Below are positions 16,374 through 25,145 of a DNA stretch of 64,000 bases, one piece after another (positions within the stretch are counted from its first letter, which is position 1; every line of letters begins with the position of its first letter). The position numbers were made by a program, and so were the translations under genes. Source of the DNA: Methylonatrum kenyense. Its GTDB lineage: Bacteria > Pseudomonadota > Gammaproteobacteria > Nitrococcales > Aquisalimonadaceae. Location of the stretch: assembly GCF_023195885.1 (NCBI RefSeq), contig NZ_JALPKO010000010.1, forward strand, positions 36,665 to 100,664. Direction: 5' to 3'. A model generated the notes under the pieces. The model was not told the DNA's origin. It saw only the letters and a list, made by a program, of their open reading frames with translations, and did no database searches.

Positions 16374-16476
16374 TGACACCGCGTGCATTCGCTGCGCTTA
16401 ATGCACCCTACGAAAGCCAGCGCCGGCCCGGTGCCGCGTAGGGTGGATCAAGCGCAGCGGATCCACGCGGTGTGAT
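16374..16476 (+). repeat. REP-A inverted pair
   Basis: TGACACCGCGTGCATTCGCT...TAATGCACCCTACG, a GC-rich linker, then CGTAGGGTGGATCAAGCGCA...GCGGTGTGATCC. It lies between the convergent zinc-finger and dehydrogenase genes. Confidence 0.88.
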
Positions 16477-16513
16477 CCGGGTCGATTTTTGTAAATCGCC
16501 CCGCGCAGACTCC

Positions 16514-17809
16514 CTAAAGTCGCAAATCGCAACTGCCGACGGGAAACACCGATTTCACGTCGAAGACCACCGCGTGGTCGTTGCCGAACCGGCGCAGGGC
16601 TTCAGCGCCGAGCTCGCGGAATTGCCGGTGGGGAACGGCGAGGATCACCGCGTCGTAGGCTCCTTGCTCGGGTTCACCGCGCAGCATCTCCAGACCGTAT
16701 TCCTCCCATGCATCATCGGCGTTGATCCACGGGTCCCAGACATCCACCTGGGCGTTGTAACTGCGCAGATCGGCGATGATGTCCACCACCCGGGTGTTGC
16801 GCAGGTCCGGGCAATTCTCCTTGAAGGAAAGGCCCATCAGCAGGATGCGTGAGCCAACCACGGGAAACCCCTTGCGGATCATCGCCTTTACCGTGCGGTC
16901 GGCGATATGGCTGCCCATGCCGTCGTTGGTGCGGCGGCCGGCGAGGATCATCTCCGGGTGATGGCCCACTGCCTGCGCCTTGTGGGTCAGGTAATACGGG
17001 TCGACGCCGATGCAGTGGCCGCCCACCAGGCCGGGGCGAAACGGCAGGAAATTCCACTTGGTGCCGGCTGCCTGGAGTACGGCCTCGGTGTCCAGGTCGA
17101 GCTTTTCGAACAGCTTCGCCAGCTCGTTGACCAGGGCGATGTTGACGTCCCGCTGGGTATTCTCGATGACCTTGGCCGCCTCGGCCACGCGAATGCTGGG
17201 AGCCGGATGGGTGCCCACGCGGATAATCCGGCCATAGAGTTCATCGACGAAGCGGGCGGTTTTCGGCGTTGAGCCTGATGTGACCTTGACGATGTCCGGA
17301 ATCCGGTGCGCGCGATCGCCGGGGTTCACCCGTTCCGGGCTGTAGCCGAGAAAGAAGCCTTCGTTGACCCGCAGCCCGGATTGCGCCGCCAGCACCGGGG
17401 CGCAGTCCTCTTCGGTGGCGCCGGGATAGACGGTGGACTCGAAGATCACCAGGTCACCGGGGCCGAGCGCCTGCCCGACGGTGTGACTGGCGGCGAGCAG
17501 CGGTCGCATGTCCGGCCGGCGGTGAATGTCGATCGGAGTCGGTACGGTGACGATGAAGACGTTGCAGTCCGCGAGCCGTGACGGATCGGCAGTGAGCTCC
17601 AGTTGGCCTGCCGCCGCGAATTCCTCCGCCGTGACCTCCAGCGTGCGATCGTGGCCGCGCTGGAGTTCGTTGATCCGGGTGGGATTGATGTCGAAACCCA
17701 CCGTGGGAAGGACCTGGCCGAATTCTGCGGCCAGCGGCAGTCCCACGTAGCCCAGGCCGATAATCCCCAACCGCGGCGCCTCCGGCGCGTTGAACGTGTC
17801 CTGAGTCAT
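16514..17809 (-). CDS. tviB: Nucleotide-sugar 6-dehydrogenase, TviB/WbpO type
   Basis: 431 residues. The NAD site is GLGYVG at 18-23 and the catalytic cysteine is Cys266 in GGHCIGVDPYYL. The central FRPGLVGG block and the C-terminal GLSFKENCPDLRNT block match the UDP-N-acetylhexosamine dehydrogenase branch (TviB, WbpO) rather than UDP-glucose dehydrogenase. It oxidises C6 of UDP-GlcNAc or UDP-GalNAc to the uronic acid. Downstream of the epimerase on the same strand but separated by 466 bases of repeats, it may have its own promoter. Confidence 0.9.
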   Translation of the reverse strand: MTQDTFNAPEAPRLGIIGLGYVGLPLAAEFGQVLPTVGFDINPTRINELQRGHDRTLEVTAEEFAAAGQLELTADPSRLADCNVFIVTVPTPIDIHRRPDMRPLLAASHTVGQALGPGDLVIFESTVYPGATEEDCAPVLAAQSGLRVNEGFFLGYSPERVNPGDRAHRIPDIVKVTSGSTPKTARFVDELYGRIIRVGTHPAPSIRVAEAAKVIENTQRDVNIALVNELAKLFEKLDLDTEAVLQAAGTKWNFLPFRPGLVGGHCIGVDPYYLTHKAQAVGHHPEMILAGRRTNDGMGSHIADRTVKAMIRKGFPVVGSRILLMGLSFKENCPDLRNTRVVDIIADLRSYNAQVDVWDPWINADDAWEEYGLEMLRGEPEQGAYDAVILAVPHRQFRELGAEALRRFGNDHAVVFDVKSVFPVGSCDLRL

Positions 17810-17930
17810 GTGCTCCTCGCCCCCGAATCCCTGGCCCGTAACCCATTATTCGTTGTCGACCAACCCGGTTCCGGCGTCTCGCGGCTCACACCGCATGCCA
17901 CGAAAAGCGCCGGTGCGTATCCGGCCTGCC

Positions 17931-18034
17931 TGACACGGCGTGCATTCGCTTCGCTTAATGCACCCTACGAACCCCACGGCGGCCCGAGGTCGCGTAGGGC
18001 GGATCAAGCGCAGCGGATCCGCGCGGTGTGATCC
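17931..18034 (+). repeat. REP-A inverted pair, first of a tandem duplication
   Basis: TGACACGGCGTGCATTCGCT...CACCCTACG, linker AACCCCACGGCGGCCCGAGG, then CGTAGGGCGGATCAAGCGCA...GTGTGATCC. The linker is almost identical in the copy 190 bases downstream. Confidence 0.9.
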
Positions 18035-18120
18035 GTTGGCAGGATGCCCCCGCGCCGTCGTCGTCCCCCGTGCCGCCCGTTCTTCGCCCTGTCCGGTTTG
18101 TCGTCCTTCTCCGGTCTGCC

Positions 18121-18224
18121 TGACACGGCGTGCATTCGCTTTGCTTAATGCACCCTACGAACCCCACGGCGGCCCGAGGCCGCGTAGGGCGGATCAAGCG
18201 CAGCGGATCCGCGCGGTGTGATCC
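18121..18224 (+). repeat. REP-A inverted pair, second of a tandem duplication
   Basis: Same order and nearly the same bases as 17931-18034, including the linker, offset by exactly 190 bases. A local duplication of the whole pair is the simplest reading. Confidence 0.9.
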
Positions 18225-18275
18225 GTTGCCGGTATGCCCCCACCCAAGCCCGCCTTCCCCCAATACAACCGGGAA

Positions 18276-19304
18276 TCAGCGCGTTATTCCATAGTAGTCG
18301 CGATACCAGTCCACGAAGCGCGAGACGCCGTCGTCGATGCTGGTCCGCGGCTGATAACCCGTGGCCTGGTGCAATTCGGAAACGTCGGCATAGGTGGCCG
18401 GCACGTCGCCCGGCTGCAATGGCTGGAAATCGATTTCCGCCTTCCGCCCCAACGCCTTTTCCAGCGCCTCGATGTAATGCATCAGCGGCACCTGCGTATT
18501 GTTGCCGATGTTGAACAGGCGCCATGGCGCGCTGCTGCTTGCCGGGTCGGGTGCGTCGCTGGACCAGGCGGGGTTCGGCTCGGCAATGTCGAATGCGGTG
18601 CGGATGACGCCCTCGACGATGTCATCGACGAAGGTGAAATCCCGCGTGTGATTGCCGTGGTTGAACACCGGGATGGGCTCGCCGGCGAGGATGTTGCGGG
18701 TAAAGATGAACAAGGCCATGTCGGGCCGGCCCCAGGGGCCGTAGACGGTGAAGAAGCGCAGCCCGGTGGTTGGCAGGCGGAACAGGTGACTGTAACTGTG
18801 CGCCATCAGTTCATTGGCGCGCTTGGTCGCAGCGTAGAACTGCAATGGGTGGACCGTGGCCTGGTGTTCACTGAACGGCATGTCGGTATTGGCGCCGTAG
18901 ACACTGCTGGTGCTGGCATAGGTCAGATGGGGTGTCTCAGCGTGGCGGCAGCATTCCAGGATGTTGACGAAGGCATCGATATTGCTGCGGGTGTAGGCCC
19001 GCGGGTTCTCCAGCGAGTAGCGCACACCGGCCTGGGCGGCCAGGTGAATCACGCGATCGAATTCGTGCTGCCTGAAGCAGGCCTCGACCGCGGCCTGATC
19101 CGCCAGATCCTGCCGGATCGAGGTGTAATCAGCGCCGATGGCCGCGGCTTCGTCCGCGAGCACTTGTAGCCGGGCTTCCTTGATGGCCGGATCGTAATAG
19201 TCGTTGACCACATCGAAGCCAACCACGGCATGGCCGTCCCGTAGCAGGCGCCGGGCGGTATGGAAGCCGATAAAGCCGGCGTGTCCGGTAACCAGAATCT
19301 TCAA
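18276..19304 (-). CDS. NAD-dependent epimerase, UDP-glucuronate 4-epimerase type
   Basis: 342 residues. The NAD motif is GHAGFIG at 7-13, followed by the family-typical [13 protein letters not shown]. The catalytic Tyr157 and Lys161 are in [11 protein letters not shown], and [18 protein letters not shown] follows. This signature matches the LspL/CapI/WbnF UDP-GlcA 4-epimerase group. Paired with the TviB-type dehydrogenase just downstream, it suggests production of a galacturonic-type sugar nucleotide. The upstream GT9 gene is 326 bases away across repeats. Confidence 0.9.
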   Translation of the reverse strand: MKILVTGHAGFIGFHTARRLLRDGHAVVGFDVVNDYYDPAIKEARLQVLADEAAAIGADYTSIRQDLADQAAVEACFRQHEFDRVIHLAAQAGVRYSLENPRAYTRSNIDAFVNILECCRHAETPHLTYASTSSVYGANTDMPFSEHQATVHPLQFYAATKRANELMAHSYSHLFRLPTTGLRFFTVYGPWGRPDMALFIFTRNILAGEPIPVFNHGNHTRDFTFVDDIVEGVIRTAFDIAEPNPAWSSDAPDPASSSAPWRLFNIGNNTQVPLMHYIEALEKALGRKAEIDFQPLQPGDVPATYADVSELHQATGYQPRTSIDDGVSRFVDWYRDYYGITR

Positions 19305-19387
19305 GTGTTACTCCAGGCAGTTACTGCAGGCACTTGGCCAAAGCGCATCGCCACCTGCTCTGCATAGCCTCTTTCCCACGCTGCCGT

Positions 19388-19427
19388 CAATGCGGACGTC
19401 AACGCCGGCGTGCGAATAAATCAGAGC
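19388..19427 (+). repeat. Remnant of the right end of the terminal-inverted-repeat element
   Basis: AATGCGGACGTCAACGCCGG then CGTGCGAATAAATCAGAGCT matches AATGCGGACTCCAACGCAGG then CGCGGGAATAGATCAGCATT at the right end of the copy at 41435-41629, with several substitutions. No left end is visible nearby. Confidence 0.6.
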
Positions 19428-19445
19428 TTTTTACAGACCGCCGAC

Positions 19446-19554
19446 GGATCACACCGCGTGAATTCGCTTCGCTTAATGCACCCTGCGAAAAACGATGGTG
19501 GCCCCGAGGTCGCGTAGGGCCGATCGAGCGAAGCGGATCCGCGCGGTGTGATCC
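19446..19554 (+). repeat. REP-A inverted pair (diverged)
   Basis: GATCACACCGCGTGAATTCG...TGCACCCTGCG and CGTAGGGCCGATCGAGCGAA...GCGGTGTGATCC. Changes in both arms weaken the hairpins. It lies between the epimerase and GT9 genes. Confidence 0.8.
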
Positions 19555-19630
19555 GTCGAGAAAATACGCCCTACCTCGCAGCACAATGTCGCATTGCGAC
19601 GGAGTGCCCGCTGAAATAATACCCCCGAGC

Positions 19631-20722
19631 TCATCGCCCGGTGTGCGTCGCGCCACTCTCCATCAGGGCATCCAGACGTTCGATGACATCGGCGGCGGAG
19701 ATCAGGTCCATGACGCCGGGACGTTCGATCTTGGTGCCCCAGCGCAACTCGCTGGCAGGTTTACCATGAACCATGCGTGCCGCTTCGTCGTACTTGTCCA
19801 CGCACCATTGACCGCTGTAATACGGCCGGGCCCGGCCGGGGTTGGTGCAGGCGTACAGTCCGATGACCGGCCTGCCCATGGCGTTGGCCATGTGGGCCGG
19901 GCCGGAATCGGGGCTGATGACCACTGTCGCGCGGCCGAGCAGGGCCAGGGTTTCCTTGATGGAGGTTTGACCGGCCAGATTGGTGACCGGGACCGCCGCC
20001 TGCTCCGCGATAGCGGCACAAAGCGCCTGCTCGTGTCCAGCGGGGCTGCCCGTGACCAGAACCTGCAGATCGTGTTGACGAACCGCATGCTCCGCAACGG
20101 TGGCGGCCTGTTCTGCCGACCAGCTACGGATGTGATGGCTGGAGCACGGGCTGATTACCAAGGAAGGGCTGCCGTTAGGGATCCATTGCCGTGCCTTGGC
20201 GTCGGCCTCGGGCGGAACCGGGATATCCCAAACCATGTGGCGCCGGCTGACGCCCAGGGTTTCGATGAAGCTGAAATAGATGTCGATGACGTGCTGGCCC
20301 GGATGCGGCGGAATGCGCGCATTGACGAACAACCCATGGAAGTCCCTGGAGCGCGCCTTGTCATAGCCGAGCCGCAGCCCGGCGCGGATGCCAAGGCTGG
20401 CAATGTTCGCCCGCAGTGCGAACTGGTTGTGCAGCAGCACGTCGAAGCGCTTGCCGCGCAGTTGCCGCCACAAATCCCGATACCCTCGCAGCCCCGCGGT
20501 CTTGTCAAAGACGCGGAAATCGACGCCGGCGATGTCGCCGACCAGGGCATGCTCGGCCTTGCCGACAATCCAGGTGATCGCCGTCTCCGGCCACTCCCGC
20601 TGCAGCGTGCGCACCACCGGCGTCATGTGGGTCACGTCCCCAAGCGCCGAAAAGCGGAGGATGCAGATGGAGCGGGGTGATTCTCGCAGCGGTAGCCTTG
20701 ATTGGGAGTTCGTCTGGGTCAT
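19631..20722 (-). CDS. Glycosyltransferase family 9 (heptosyltransferase-like)
   Basis: 363 residues, GT-B fold. The N-terminal ICILRFSALGDVTHMTPVV and the C-terminal ISPDSGPAHMANAMGRPVI blocks are diagnostic of GT9, and VISPCSSHHIRSW holds the nucleotide-binding loop. WaaC and WaaF belong to this family and add heptose to the LPS inner core. This copy is distinct from waaF at 36.7 kb and could be WaaC-like, but the donor is unproven. The start is 12 bases after the sulfotransferase stop, so it is probably in the msbA operon. Confidence 0.88.
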   Translation of the reverse strand: MTQTNSQSRLPLRESPRSICILRFSALGDVTHMTPVVRTLQREWPETAITWIVGKAEHALVGDIAGVDFRVFDKTAGLRGYRDLWRQLRGKRFDVLLHNQFALRANIASLGIRAGLRLGYDKARSRDFHGLFVNARIPPHPGQHVIDIYFSFIETLGVSRRHMVWDIPVPPEADAKARQWIPNGSPSLVISPCSSHHIRSWSAEQAATVAEHAVRQHDLQVLVTGSPAGHEQALCAAIAEQAAVPVTNLAGQTSIKETLALLGRATVVISPDSGPAHMANAMGRPVIGLYACTNPGRARPYYSGQWCVDKYDEAARMVHGKPASELRWGTKIERPGVMDLISAADVIERLDALMESGATHTGR

Positions 20723-20734
20723 TTCGAGGACTGT

Positions 20735-21484
20735 CTACCGAACATCCTTCAGCCAATCGGGTTCGGGGTCGTAGCCGAAAGCGTCGAAGTCCGCTTTATA
20801 GATCGTTCGGATGCGCTCGGCGAGGGCCTTTGTGTAGACGGTATGCATACGTTCACTGGCGCCAGTCTTGTGGGGTGAATGGGATTGAAGTGTCTTGCGG
20901 CGAACACCGGTTGCCCGATGAAGAATTTCCGGCAGGTCTTGGGCAAGTGATTCGACCCGCCCGATTGCATGCAAGTACGCTGGTCCGCATGGAATCAAGT
21001 CGATTTGTCGGCACCAATGGGCGTCGGAGTCCAGTCCGCCTCGCTCCAGGAAATCGCAGAATTCGTCGAAGCCGATTGCCGCATCGTCGTCCGTTAGGTC
21101 CAGGCCGGAAAGTACCTTGGAGCGGCGATTACTTCGCTGGACCTTGTCCAGATAGGCGGACAATATGCGGCTGTAAGGGTCGCGGACCACGGTGAACAGG
21201 AAAAATCGCTCTCGGAGCCGGCTTACCTCCCACCACCAGAGTGCGCTTGGCCTAAGGAAGGCTTCCTTTTCCTTGGGCATGTCGATATCTGCACCTTCCT
21301 CTGCGTAACGCAGATTTCGAATCACCGTGGAATTGGCGGCCTTCGGAACTCGGAAATAGATGTAGGAAGGCTTACGCGAGACCGCGATGCGGCGATTGAC
21401 GCGCTCTGCCATATCCGGCGTTTTCGCCGGAAACCGTCGAAAGAACGGGGACCATGTGACGCGAAGCCGTGTCGTGAGGCCCAT
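20735..21484 (-). CDS. Carbohydrate sulfotransferase (Sulfotransfer_2-like)
   Basis: 249 residues. The 5'-phosphosulfate-binding loop is YFRVPKAANSTVIRNL near residue 45 and the 3'-phosphate-binding block is FTVVRDPYSRILSAYLDK near residue 120. Both are hallmarks of PAPS-dependent Golgi-type carbohydrate sulfotransferases and their bacterial relatives. There is no clear membrane segment, so it probably acts in the cytoplasm on a lipid-linked glycan or nucleotide sugar. The gene lies two bases after msbA on the same strand and 12 bases before a GT9 gene, tying it to LPS synthesis. The acceptor is unknown. Confidence 0.85.
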   Translation of the reverse strand: MGLTTRLRVTWSPFFRRFPAKTPDMAERVNRRIAVSRKPSYIYFRVPKAANSTVIRNLRYAEEGADIDMPKEKEAFLRPSALWWWEVSRLRERFFLFTVVRDPYSRILSAYLDKVQRSNRRSKVLSGLDLTDDDAAIGFDEFCDFLERGGLDSDAHWCRQIDLIPCGPAYLHAIGRVESLAQDLPEILHRATGVRRKTLQSHSPHKTGASERMHTVYTKALAERIRTIYKADFDAFGYDPEPDWLKDVR

Positions 21485-21486
21485 GC

Positions 21487-23280
21487 TTATTCCGCAAACT
21501 GGCTGCGATGCAGCGTTGCATAGGTCCCGCCGCGCGCCAGCAATTCGGAATGGGTCCCTGTCTCAAGGATCGCGCCCTGATCCAACACCACGATCCGGTC
21601 GGCGTCCTCAATTGTTGACAGCCGATGGGCGATGACCAGCGTTGTGCGGCCTTCCATCAGATGCTCCAGTGCATCCTGAATCAGTTGTTCGGATTCGGAA
21701 TCCAGCGCAGAGGTGGCCTCGTCCAGAACCAGGATCGGTGCATCCTTGAGCAGGGCACGGGCAATGGCCACACGCTGGCGCTGACCGCCAGAGAGCATCA
21801 CGCCGTTTTCGCCGATTGTTGTCTCGAATCCCTGCGGCAGTCGTTCGATAAAGTCGCGCGCATTGGCCGCTTCGCTTGCCTCCAGCAGCTGTTCACGGGT
21901 TGGTGGATGAGGCAGACCATACGCGATGTTATTCGCGACCGTGTCGTTGAACAGAACGACCTGTTGACCGACCAGGGCGATTTGCCGACGTAGGTCATTC
22001 AGGCGGTAATCCGTGACCGGCAGGCCGTCCAGTCGGATCTCGCCGGAAGTCGGTTCGTAGAAACGCGGTAGCAGGCTCGCGAGCGTGGTCTTGCCGCTTC
22101 CCGAGCGGCCGACAAGGGCTACCGTCTGGCCGGGTTCTATTCGAAGGTTGATGTCCCTGAGTACCGGACCGTCTTCAGGCTTGTAGGCGAAGCTCAGGCC
22201 ACGATATTCGATCTCGCCCTTTGCCCGCTCAAGAGCCGTGGTGCCGAAATCCGGTTCCGGTGGTTCGTCGAGCACCTCAAATACGCTTTCACCGGCCGCC
22301 AGCGCCTTCTGGATCTCGGCATTGACATTGACGATGCGCTTCAGCGGCGGCATCAGGAGCAGCATGGCAGTGATGAATGACATGAGCCCGCCCGGTGTAA
22401 CGGTCTCCATGACGCGGTCGCTGGTAGCCAGGAACAGGATGATCGCTAGTGAGACTACCGCTGCCATCTGCATCAACGGTTGGCTCATCGCCTTGATCAT
22501 CGTGTGCCGCATTTGCTGCTTTCTGTGTTTCTCGTTGATGTGTTCGAACCGATCGGCTTCATATCGATCGGCGCCAAAAATCTTCACTTCTGCTTGCCCG
22601 CGAATGCTGTCTTCCGCGATTTGTGCGAAGTTGCCGACAGATGTCTGCAGTTTGCGCGCGACTTTCCGGAATCTGTGGTTGGCCCAGTTGACGATGCTGG
22701 CCAGGACCGGCCCCAGGCCAAAGAACACAAGCGCCAGCCAGCCGCTGAGCCAGAACATGTAGCCGACCAGAAAGATGATGGTGAAGGTGTCGCGAATCAG
22801 AACAACAATTGCATTGGACGCTGCGCTCTGAATCTGGGTGACGTTGTAGGTCAGTTTGGCCAGAAGCATGCCGGGAGAGCTGCGGTCGAAAAAGGCGACA
22901 GGCAGCCTAAGATATTTTTCGAAAACGGCCTGTCGGATGTCCTTGACCACGTTGCGCCCGACCCAGGCAACCGTGTACTCAGAGCCGAACGAGGTCAGGC
23001 CGTGGAAGAAGAAGATCACAACGAGTCCGAAGGGTACCCAGATCCTCGCCGCAGGATCCTGCTCGATAAAGGTGCCGTCCACCAGTGGCTGTACGATCCA
23101 GGCGAAAGCCGCCTGCATGGCGGCGGCTAGAATCATAGCGGCGACGGCGAGTAATCCGAGTCGCCAGTAGGGCGCAAGAAAGGTCAGGATCCGCTTGTAG
23201 ATGATGAAGGACTGGCCCGCCGTGACCTGTCCCTGCTCGATCTTGTTTTTCAGCGTTGCCTTGTCGGTTGCCTTGCCCAT
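21487..23280 (-). CDS. msbA: Lipid A export ATP-binding/permease protein MsbA
   Basis: 597 residues, close to the 582 of E. coli MsbA. Six transmembrane segments lie in residues ~35-310. The nucleotide-binding domain has Walker A GRSGSGKTT (391-399), LSGGQ (496-500) and Walker B ILVLDE (516-521). It flips lipid A-core across the inner membrane. The ATG at 23280 gives a ~20-residue N-terminal extension before the first helix. It heads a minus-strand operon with a sulfotransferase and a GT9 glycosyltransferase. Another ABC exporter for glycolipids is the only alternative. Confidence 0.93.
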   Translation of the reverse strand: MGKATDKATLKNKIEQGQVTAGQSFIIYKRILTFLAPYWRLGLLAVAAMILAAAMQAAFAWIVQPLVDGTFIEQDPAARIWVPFGLVVIFFFHGLTSFGSEYTVAWVGRNVVKDIRQAVFEKYLRLPVAFFDRSSPGMLLAKLTYNVTQIQSAASNAIVVLIRDTFTIIFLVGYMFWLSGWLALVFFGLGPVLASIVNWANHRFRKVARKLQTSVGNFAQIAEDSIRGQAEVKIFGADRYEADRFEHINEKHRKQQMRHTMIKAMSQPLMQMAAVVSLAIILFLATSDRVMETVTPGGLMSFITAMLLLMPPLKRIVNVNAEIQKALAAGESVFEVLDEPPEPDFGTTALERAKGEIEYRGLSFAYKPEDGPVLRDINLRIEPGQTVALVGRSGSGKTTLASLLPRFYEPTSGEIRLDGLPVTDYRLNDLRRQIALVGQQVVLFNDTVANNIAYGLPHPPTREQLLEASEAANARDFIERLPQGFETTIGENGVMLSGGQRQRVAIARALLKDAPILVLDEATSALDSESEQLIQDALEHLMEGRTTLVIAHRLSTIEDADRIVVLDQGAILETGTHSELLARGGTYATLHRSQFAE

Positions 23281-23412
23281 GAATCCTCGTTCGCGTTAGT
23301 AAAAAATGCGGAGCTGGGGCGCCAATCCGCGATTCGGGCCGGCACAGGATAAACCATGCGATGGGGGTGATGTGCTTCGCGGGAAAACTTGCCGATATCT
23401 GCGGCACCGCGT

Positions 23413-24039
23413 TCAGGCACTCAGGCTCTGCTCCAGCGCGTCGCCAAGAGCTACCGTATGGGCTGGCATGGAGCGAAGCATCCAGGCCGGATGCACGGCA
23501 ATAACCCGAAATCTGACGCGTTCCACTCCCAACAACTGGGCGACTGCCAGTCGGTGGTGGCCGTGCTTGAGCTTGATCAGGCGGCCATCGTGGCCGACGC
23601 CGAGGCCGATTCCGTTTTCCTCGTCCATTAGATAGCCATGTTGCTGGATACTGGTAATGAGGCTAACGACGTCTTCGTAATGCCTCCGTACCGCTGGCTC
23701 GCTGGAAAACGCCCTATTGCGGCGCATTTGAGGCAGCTGCGCGTGGCCTTTCTCGCGGAGCTGCGTCAGAGCCGCGCGAAAGCTGGGCAGGCGTTCATAG
23801 TCCAGATCGGCGGCCAGCAGCGTTTCAACTTCACGAAACGTCGGATGGTCCGCGAATGGCAGGACGAACCGATCCCAAAACCCCCGGCGAATTGGCCAGG
23901 GCAGCCCGTAATGCTCGTAGCGCGGCATCCACTTGAGGAAATCCGGGGGGCGTCGCCCAATGAGACCGACCCGCTTCGGGTCAAGCTCGATGACCGGGCA
24001 TCGGTCCTGGTTGCCCGCGATTGAGATGTCTCTCGCCAT
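23413..24039 (-). CDS. Hypothetical protein with ParB-like C-terminal motif
   Basis: 208 residues, no membrane segment or signal peptide. The C-terminal third has GHDGRLIKLKHGHHRLAVAQ followed by LLGVERVRFRVIAVHP. This resembles the ParB/sulfiredoxin core (G-x-HR-x3-A-x3-G), as in nuclease- or ATP-binding ParB-like proteins. The N-terminal part, rich in Arg and Trp, is not recognised. It is on the same strand as msbA, 132 bases upstream of it, and divergent from a GT2 gene. Proteins of this look recur in glycan loci, but the function is unknown and the fold call is by eye. Confidence 0.65.
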   Translation of the reverse strand: MARDISIAGNQDRCPVIELDPKRVGLIGRRPPDFLKWMPRYEHYGLPWPIRRGFWDRFVLPFADHPTFREVETLLAADLDYERLPSFRAALTQLREKGHAQLPQMRRNRAFSSEPAVRRHYEDVVSLITSIQQHGYLMDEENGIGLGVGHDGRLIKLKHGHHRLAVAQLLGVERVRFRVIAVHPAWMLRSMPAHTVALGDALEQSLSA

Positions 24040-24115
24040 GCGATGGTGGAGTCCGTGCTTGGGAATGTCATCATATTGTCACATCTACACGTGCGAGACT
24101 TGTTCAGTCGGCTCT

Positions 24116-24195
24116 AGGGAAACACTGATTTATTCCCGCGTCTGCGCCCGAGACTGGTTTTGGTCATCTGGCAAGGCGCGGTGCCGGTTCGGTAG
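24116..24195 (+). mobile_element. Left-end fragment of the terminal-inverted-repeat element
   Basis: AGGGAAACACTGATTTATTC then CCGCGTCTGCGCCCGAGACT, GGTTTTGGTCATCTGGCAAG and GCGCGGTGCCGGTTCGGTAG match the left end of the copies at 41435 and 49546. The match stops near 24195 and no right end follows. CTAG stands at its border (24114-24117), as in the 41433 copy. The next bases GGTAGCCGTCGCTACC form a small perfect hairpin (24190-24206 region). Confidence 0.8.
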
Positions 24196-24291
24196 CCGTC
24201 GCTACCGGTCTGGATATGGTCGCGTGTCGTGGTGTGGGTAGCGGTGCTATGCTTGCGCGCCACCAAGGTGCAATGTTCTGAAGGGGTTGCC

Positions 24292-25128
24292 GTGACTGCC
24301 GAAATGGTTCCAGGCCGCATCAGCATTTCCATTCCGCATTGGCAGGTGTTGCCGCTGCTCCAGCCCTGTCTGCGTTCGATTCGGAAGAACACGCGAGGCA
24401 GGGATGTGGAAGTAATCGTGATTGACAACGGCTCCAAGGATGAAAGCCTCGATTACCTCCGCTCCCTCAAATGGATCCGGCTGATCGAACGACCCGAGGA
24501 AGGACTGCATAACTTTCCGCACAATGTCTGGACCTCGCATGACATAGCGGTAAAAGAGGCGACAGGCGAGTTTCTGATGACCATGCATACGGACCTGTTC
24601 GTCAAGAGCAGCGACTGGCTGGATCCTTACTTCAGGGAATTCGCGAAGGGTGAAAACATCGCTGGTGTCGGAACCTGGAAGCTGGAAGAGGTCAACCGCT
24701 TCTACGAGCTGCAGAAGCGGGTGTTCCACGTCATTCGAAGCAACATAAAATATGCTCTGGGCTTGAAGAAAAAGACTTACGTCTGGAAACAGAACCATTA
24801 TCCGAAAGACTTCTGCGCCATGTATCGGCGTAAGGCGATCATTGATAGCGGCTTGACGTTTCGCAGCGTCGAGGGCAAGAACGGCTTTTATGATCAGAGT
24901 GGTGGCTACTCGATTTCCGCACAGCTCTGGGATGCCGGTTATGAGACACGGGTGATTCCGGTGCACGAGATGATGCCGAAGATTGTTCATCTGTCTCACG
25001 GTACGGCAGCAGTTTCGCCGCACAAGACCCATCGCAGGAACCAGGAAAAGCTCGAAGACAAGCGGGATTCCCTATTCGATGAGGACTGGGTGAAGGAGCT
25101 ACAGACTGATACGTCGCTCGACAATTAG
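24292..25128 (+). CDS. Glycosyltransferase family 2
   Basis: 278 residues from GTG 24292, which has AAGGGG five bases upstream. The frame is open to 24229, but that part is element-derived sequence without an obvious ribosome site. ISISIPHWQVLPLLQPCLRS and EVIVIDNGSKDES form the nucleotide-binding half of a GT-A fold. FLMTMHTDLFVKSSDWL holds an HTD in place of the usual DxD metal motif. The C-terminal half has KDFCAMYRRKAI and GGYSISAQLWDAGYE. It probably acts on a lipid-linked sugar in the cytoplasm and is followed 17 bases later by the O-antigen ligase-like gene. Confidence 0.85.
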   Translation: MTAEMVPGRISISIPHWQVLPLLQPCLRSIRKNTRGRDVEVIVIDNGSKDESLDYLRSLKWIRLIERPEEGLHNFPHNVWTSHDIAVKEATGEFLMTMHTDLFVKSSDWLDPYFREFAKGENIAGVGTWKLEEVNRFYELQKRVFHVIRSNIKYALGLKKKTYVWKQNHYPKDFCAMYRRKAIIDSGLTFRSVEGKNGFYDQSGGYSISAQLWDAGYETRVIPVHEMMPKIVHLSHGTAAVSPHKTHRRNQEKLEDKRDSLFDEDWVKELQTDTSLDN

Positions 25129-25145
25129 AGCAAGAGGGTCTTGAC

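Larger units (their letters stand above)
17810..18275 (-). other. Intergenic repeat block without a gene
   Basis: Apart from two REP-A pairs (annotated separately) in a 190-base tandem arrangement, I see no credible coding frame. Short frames here simply read through the REP sequences. A third, shorter piece GGCTCACACCGCATGCCACG at 17883 may be a decayed unit. Confidence 0.7.

Noticed and set aside
24190-24206. Small perfect hairpin GGTAGCCGTCGCTACC as a terminator
   Set aside because: No T-run follows and no gene ends just upstream in that direction. It may be chance or a by-product of the element fragment.
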